Of a stretch of 64,000 bases of DNA, positions 61,353 to 64,000 are shown one piece after another (position 1 is the stretch's first letter; each line of letters begins with the position of its first letter). Both the position numbers and the translations under genes were made by a program. The notes beneath the pieces are model-generated. The model searched no databases and had not been told where the DNA came from. It saw only the letters and a list, made by a program, of their open reading frames with translations. The stretch covers positions 380,808 to 444,807 of the forward strand of contig MU277671.1 in NCBI GenBank assembly GCA_022385805.1, written 5' to 3'. This DNA is from Pilatotrama ljubarskyi. Taxonomy: Eukaryota; Basidiomycota; Agaricomycetes; Polyporales; Polyporaceae.

Positions 61353-63445
61353 CAATGGCATCTGAGCCTCATATCAAGCATGATGTTAATCGGATATACT
61401 GCCTTGTGGGGTTCGGACAGTTAGTATAGCAATTCATTGCTCCCGCGCAGGAGCTTACCATCCAGATGGAGATGTTCTGAGAGAGAATTTTCTGAAAGAT
61501 TATGATACCGGTATCCGGAAAGGAGTCTGTGGCCGGATGTACAAACCAGGAAGCATTGAAGTACAGGCAGGCGCCCATAGGCGCCTATCTGGTGGGGCGT
61601 ATATGCTCCTGTTTGGCATCCCACGTGGGTGGCGGGTGAGAGTCTCGTCGCGGATCCTTCAAGTTCGTACTCCCATCGAGTACAGTACGGTTGAGTCTGG
61701 CAATGGCGCATCCCGCCCACCCGAAACTGCCCTCCGTACTACCTTCTGTGCCGGCCGTGCAAGACGGTGAGAGGATCTCAACGTCGCCATTCACGTTGCT
61801 CATAGCACCCCGTATGCTCAGTGGACACCACTCCTGAGCAAGTCAAGGGTGGCTACGCCAGGGTAACCAATCCTACCGAGTGGGTTGTCGTCATCCTCCA
61901 TATCGTCTCAAACATGACTTGACTGTCTCACGTGGTAGAACCCCAATCTTCATCTGTGCAATGCAGAACTGCTACAGACTCTTTCCCTCTCGGGATCGAT
62001 TAATGCTGCATCGCAAACGGGACCATGATTCTGAGGATCCAGAGGACATCATAACATGGAACGAGTGAACGCTGAGGCAGCTTGGCACGACCATCGCCTG
62101 CCTCGATACCAGGTCAGTCATTCCAGGCCTGAGTGGAGGGGGATCGGAACTGATATGTGTACTTCAGGTGCATGCTACTCGGCATCCCACACGGCCTTGT
62201 CCATCACGAACCCCATACGCTCGACATGTGGCGTCTTCGACTTACTGTCTATGGACCAGGGTTCCACCAGCGGATCTGTCAGAGCACAGGGCTGAGGAGG
62301 GCGCATGACCGGGCTTGCCTTCGGTTGGATGTCCTACGTGGCGGCCGACAGCCGGGAAGATACCCTGAGACACCGCGCATCCCCCGCCAAAGTAGATGGA
62401 TGACAGGATGGGATCTGTATCAGCTTATCCTAGTTCCTACGCAGAGTTGTACGTCTGCCAGGCTTTCCTCTCGCGCCGCATCTTCGATCGCTCGTAGGCA
62501 CTACAAGTCTGATGTCCAGCAGGGCTAAATCGCTGATGTAGGCCGGTTCTCGGGGGACATCAGCGGAACCGCAGGGATAGACTGAATGATACGGATTTAT
62601 AATGGATGACTTTCCATAAGGATTTAGGATTGGTTCTAAATCTCTAAAGGACCAAGATCTGTCCAGATTGAGTCGGAGCTTGAACCCAGGGTTGTTATGT
62701 TTGTCCAGCTTACTCAGTACCATCAGGCGTCTCTATGGAAGCCAAGAAAGGGAATTCTGTGATGGCGGGAGTGATTTCTATCCCTTCTGAGACCCATCTC
62801 CTTCCTTTTACAGCGTTTAGAGCTGGTCTGCGGCGCTCTCGAGGGTTAGAAGGGGGGTCGCTACCCCCTTCCTAGATTTCGGGCGTTCGCAACATCTACG
62901 GACAACGTGCGGAGTTTATATCTGGCTCGGCATCTCGGCCGGAGGACTCGATCAAACATTTACGGACGTCCCCAAAGCCGCAGAGGCTTATGGAAAGTCA
63001 TCCAATATCATGCTCGCGCTGCTTCCTGAGCCCGGCTGAGTACCATGAATGCGGGGGATGTCATACTGAACATGCTCGGTTTGTCCCACGCTGCCGCACT
63101 GCAGATATCACTCTGCTGTATACTCGGAGACAGCCTTGGCCGCGAGAGCCGTCTGAAAAGTGTTAAAATGAGTAATGAACTGAGCAGAGGATGGGGAGAT
63201 GTGGGATTGACGGCCATCAGCGGAGGCGGTTGCTAGACGCGTAGTGAGGAGGGCGCGGGAGAGTGCGAGCGAGGCGTTGGCCAGGAACGAAATGAGTCCG
63301 TTCGCACTCGCCTTCTCGCTTTGCCGCTTTCGTTCCACCTCCAGGCGGGCCTGCAGCGCTCCCTCCCCCCTCCGCACTCCCCTCGCCGTCCTCCCGCCCC
63401 CGTTCTGCAGCCATACAGTCCATTCTAGGAGGTCGTGGCAGAAGA
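61353..63445. other. Gene-poor stretch
   Basis: About 2.1 kb with only one candidate mini-gene (61703-62068). Base composition is visibly less GC-rich around 62570-62760. No long conserved frame, terminal repeats or transposase motif was found. It could include decayed mobile DNA. Confidence 0.5.
61703..62068 (+). CDS. Candidate small single C2H2 zinc-finger protein
   Basis: Two-exon model: ATG 61703 to a donor at about 61812, intron of about 69 nt, then an exon to the stop at 62066-62068. The second exon encodes CAMQNCYRLFPSRDRLMLH followed by RKRDH. This is C-x4-C-x3-F-x5-L-x2-H-x4-H, a textbook C2H2 finger with its hydrophobic positions, followed by an acidic tail (DSEDPEDIITWNE). The first exon is unremarkable (MAHPAHPKLPSVLPSVPAVQ). 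Phase agrees, but the first exon and start are uncertain. About 98 residues; no partner or role can be given. It may be a remnant of a larger gene. Confidence 0.4.
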
Positions 63446-64000
63446 ATGTCCTTCTTCAGCAGGAAGAAGCATACCCAGCAGTCGGCCAGCACAACAGTCA
63501 CCCAATCATCAGCCAGCGCCGCCCTCGCACAGTTACAGCAACAGCCGCAAGGCCAACAGCAGACCCAAAAGGCCCTCTCCAAAGAGACCAGCTACGACAG
63601 GTGTGTTCCCATCTCCGCCTCCCACCGCTCTGCATGGCGGCCCAGTCCTCCCAACGCGCCGTGCGACAGCAGCCTGATCGCTTTTGGTTCAGCGGTCTCA
63701 ATGGCAGAGGCAGTCCCTCTCCCGCAATAAACGGTGCCCAGCCAGGCATCTCTCAGCAGGCCCAGCGTCCTGCGCCCAACGGCCAGGCCCCGCCACCCGC
63801 CCCCAACGGCGTTCAGCCTGCGTCGTCGTCGCAACAATCGGGCCAGCCCGGTCAGCAGCAAGGCCCTCCTCAGCAACGACCAGCCTACCCCTGGTCGCAA
63901 CGGAGACTGCAGCTCCCTCCTCCTGTGACCATTCCGAAGCCCGGCGTCGCCCCTGCAACGTTGCCTTCTCCGTCCCCATTCCCCAGATACGGCCATGCAC
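63446..64000 (+). CDS. N-terminus of a kelch-repeat polarity protein (Tea1/Kel1-like), cut by window end
   Basis: Two exons are visible (intron about 63600-63688). ATG 63446 gives MSFFSRKKHTQQSASTTVTQ and a Gln/Ser/Pro-rich leader. After splicing, GLNGRGSPSPAINGAQPG, repeated PNG-QP segments, then AYPWSQRRLQLPPPVTIPKP and SPFPRYGHA at the window edge. The last motif is the entry into the first kelch blade in fungal Tea1/Kel1-type proteins, which mark growing tips. The AYPW-x2-RRL segment also occurs in the kelch gene at 47465-49539. The kelch blades and any coiled coils lie outside the window. Confidence 0.75.

Noticed and set aside
62157..62528. 123-codon plus-strand frame in the gene-poor stretch
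   Set aside because: No start context, motif or splice support, and composition is unlike neighbouring genes.
62560..63000. Possible transposon or LTR remnant in lower-GC DNA
   Set aside because: No terminal repeats, target-site duplication or transposase/reverse-transcriptase motif could be seen.

Overview
This window reads as nuclear DNA of a filamentous basidiomycete, most likely a wood- or litter-decaying Agaricomycete. The evidence is GC-rich coding sequence, nearly every gene split by introns of about 50-65 nt (donors gtaagt/gtgagt/gtgcgt, branch points like CTGAC/CTAAC), closely packed genes on both strands, a secreted GH5 cellulase with a fungal CBM1 cellulose-binding module, a KRE9-like cell-wall protein and a Cds1-type FHA kinase. 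I reconstructed gene models by hand by joining open frames at splice sites so that conserved protein motifs are restored. Outer limits are start and stop codons, not transcript ends.

Layout. 1-1899 TPR/F-box protein (+). 1980-3474 TatD nuclease (-). 4117-5710 peroxisomal 3-ketoacyl-CoA thiolase (+). 6144-8683 membrane-anchored heparinase II/III-like lyase (+). 9449-10604 Ser/Thr-rich single-pass surface protein (+). 11387-13966 GNL1-like circularly permuted GTPase (-). 14870-17172 SAM-dependent methyltransferase (+). 17762-20292 PRM10/ThrE-like membrane protein (+). 20478-24949 Rad5/HLTF-like SNF2 ATPase with a split RING (-). 26252-29137 GH20 hexosaminidase (+). 29526-30931 pseudo-RNase III plus dsRBD (-). 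31335-37930 Mit1/CHD-like remodeller (-). 38209-43015 exocyst Sec8 (+). 43124-43777 unknown (-). 43910-44318 LYR protein (-). 44977-46818 GH5 cellulase (+). 47465-49539 kelch protein (-). 50095-52729 Tgl2-like lipase (+). 53328-54681 S-formylglutathione hydrolase (+). 54953-57053 FHA checkpoint kinase (-). 57293-59768 LSG1 (-). 60532-61352 KRE9-like secreted protein (+). 61353-63445 gene-poor, with one candidate C2H2 mini-gene. 63446-end, start of a second kelch gene (+).

There is no operon-like or secondary-metabolite cluster. Most genes are housekeeping: ribosome biogenesis GTPases, chromatin remodelling and repair, exocytosis, peroxisomal beta-oxidation and mitochondrial assembly. Extracellular carbohydrate-active genes are mixed in.

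The most unusual signals concern splicing. One intron in the thiolase gene can only be read as AT-AC and separates parts of the catalytic GHPLG motif. A GC-AG intron follows a 9-nt exon in the TatD gene. Micro-exons of 6, 11 and 8 nt encode catalytic or near-catalytic residues in the cellulase, lipase and kinase. A second point of interest is an RNase III-dsRBD protein that appears to have lost its catalytic acids, with a perfect 16-bp inverted repeat just past its stop codon. I found no CRISPR array, rRNA, convincing tRNA or intact transposon.
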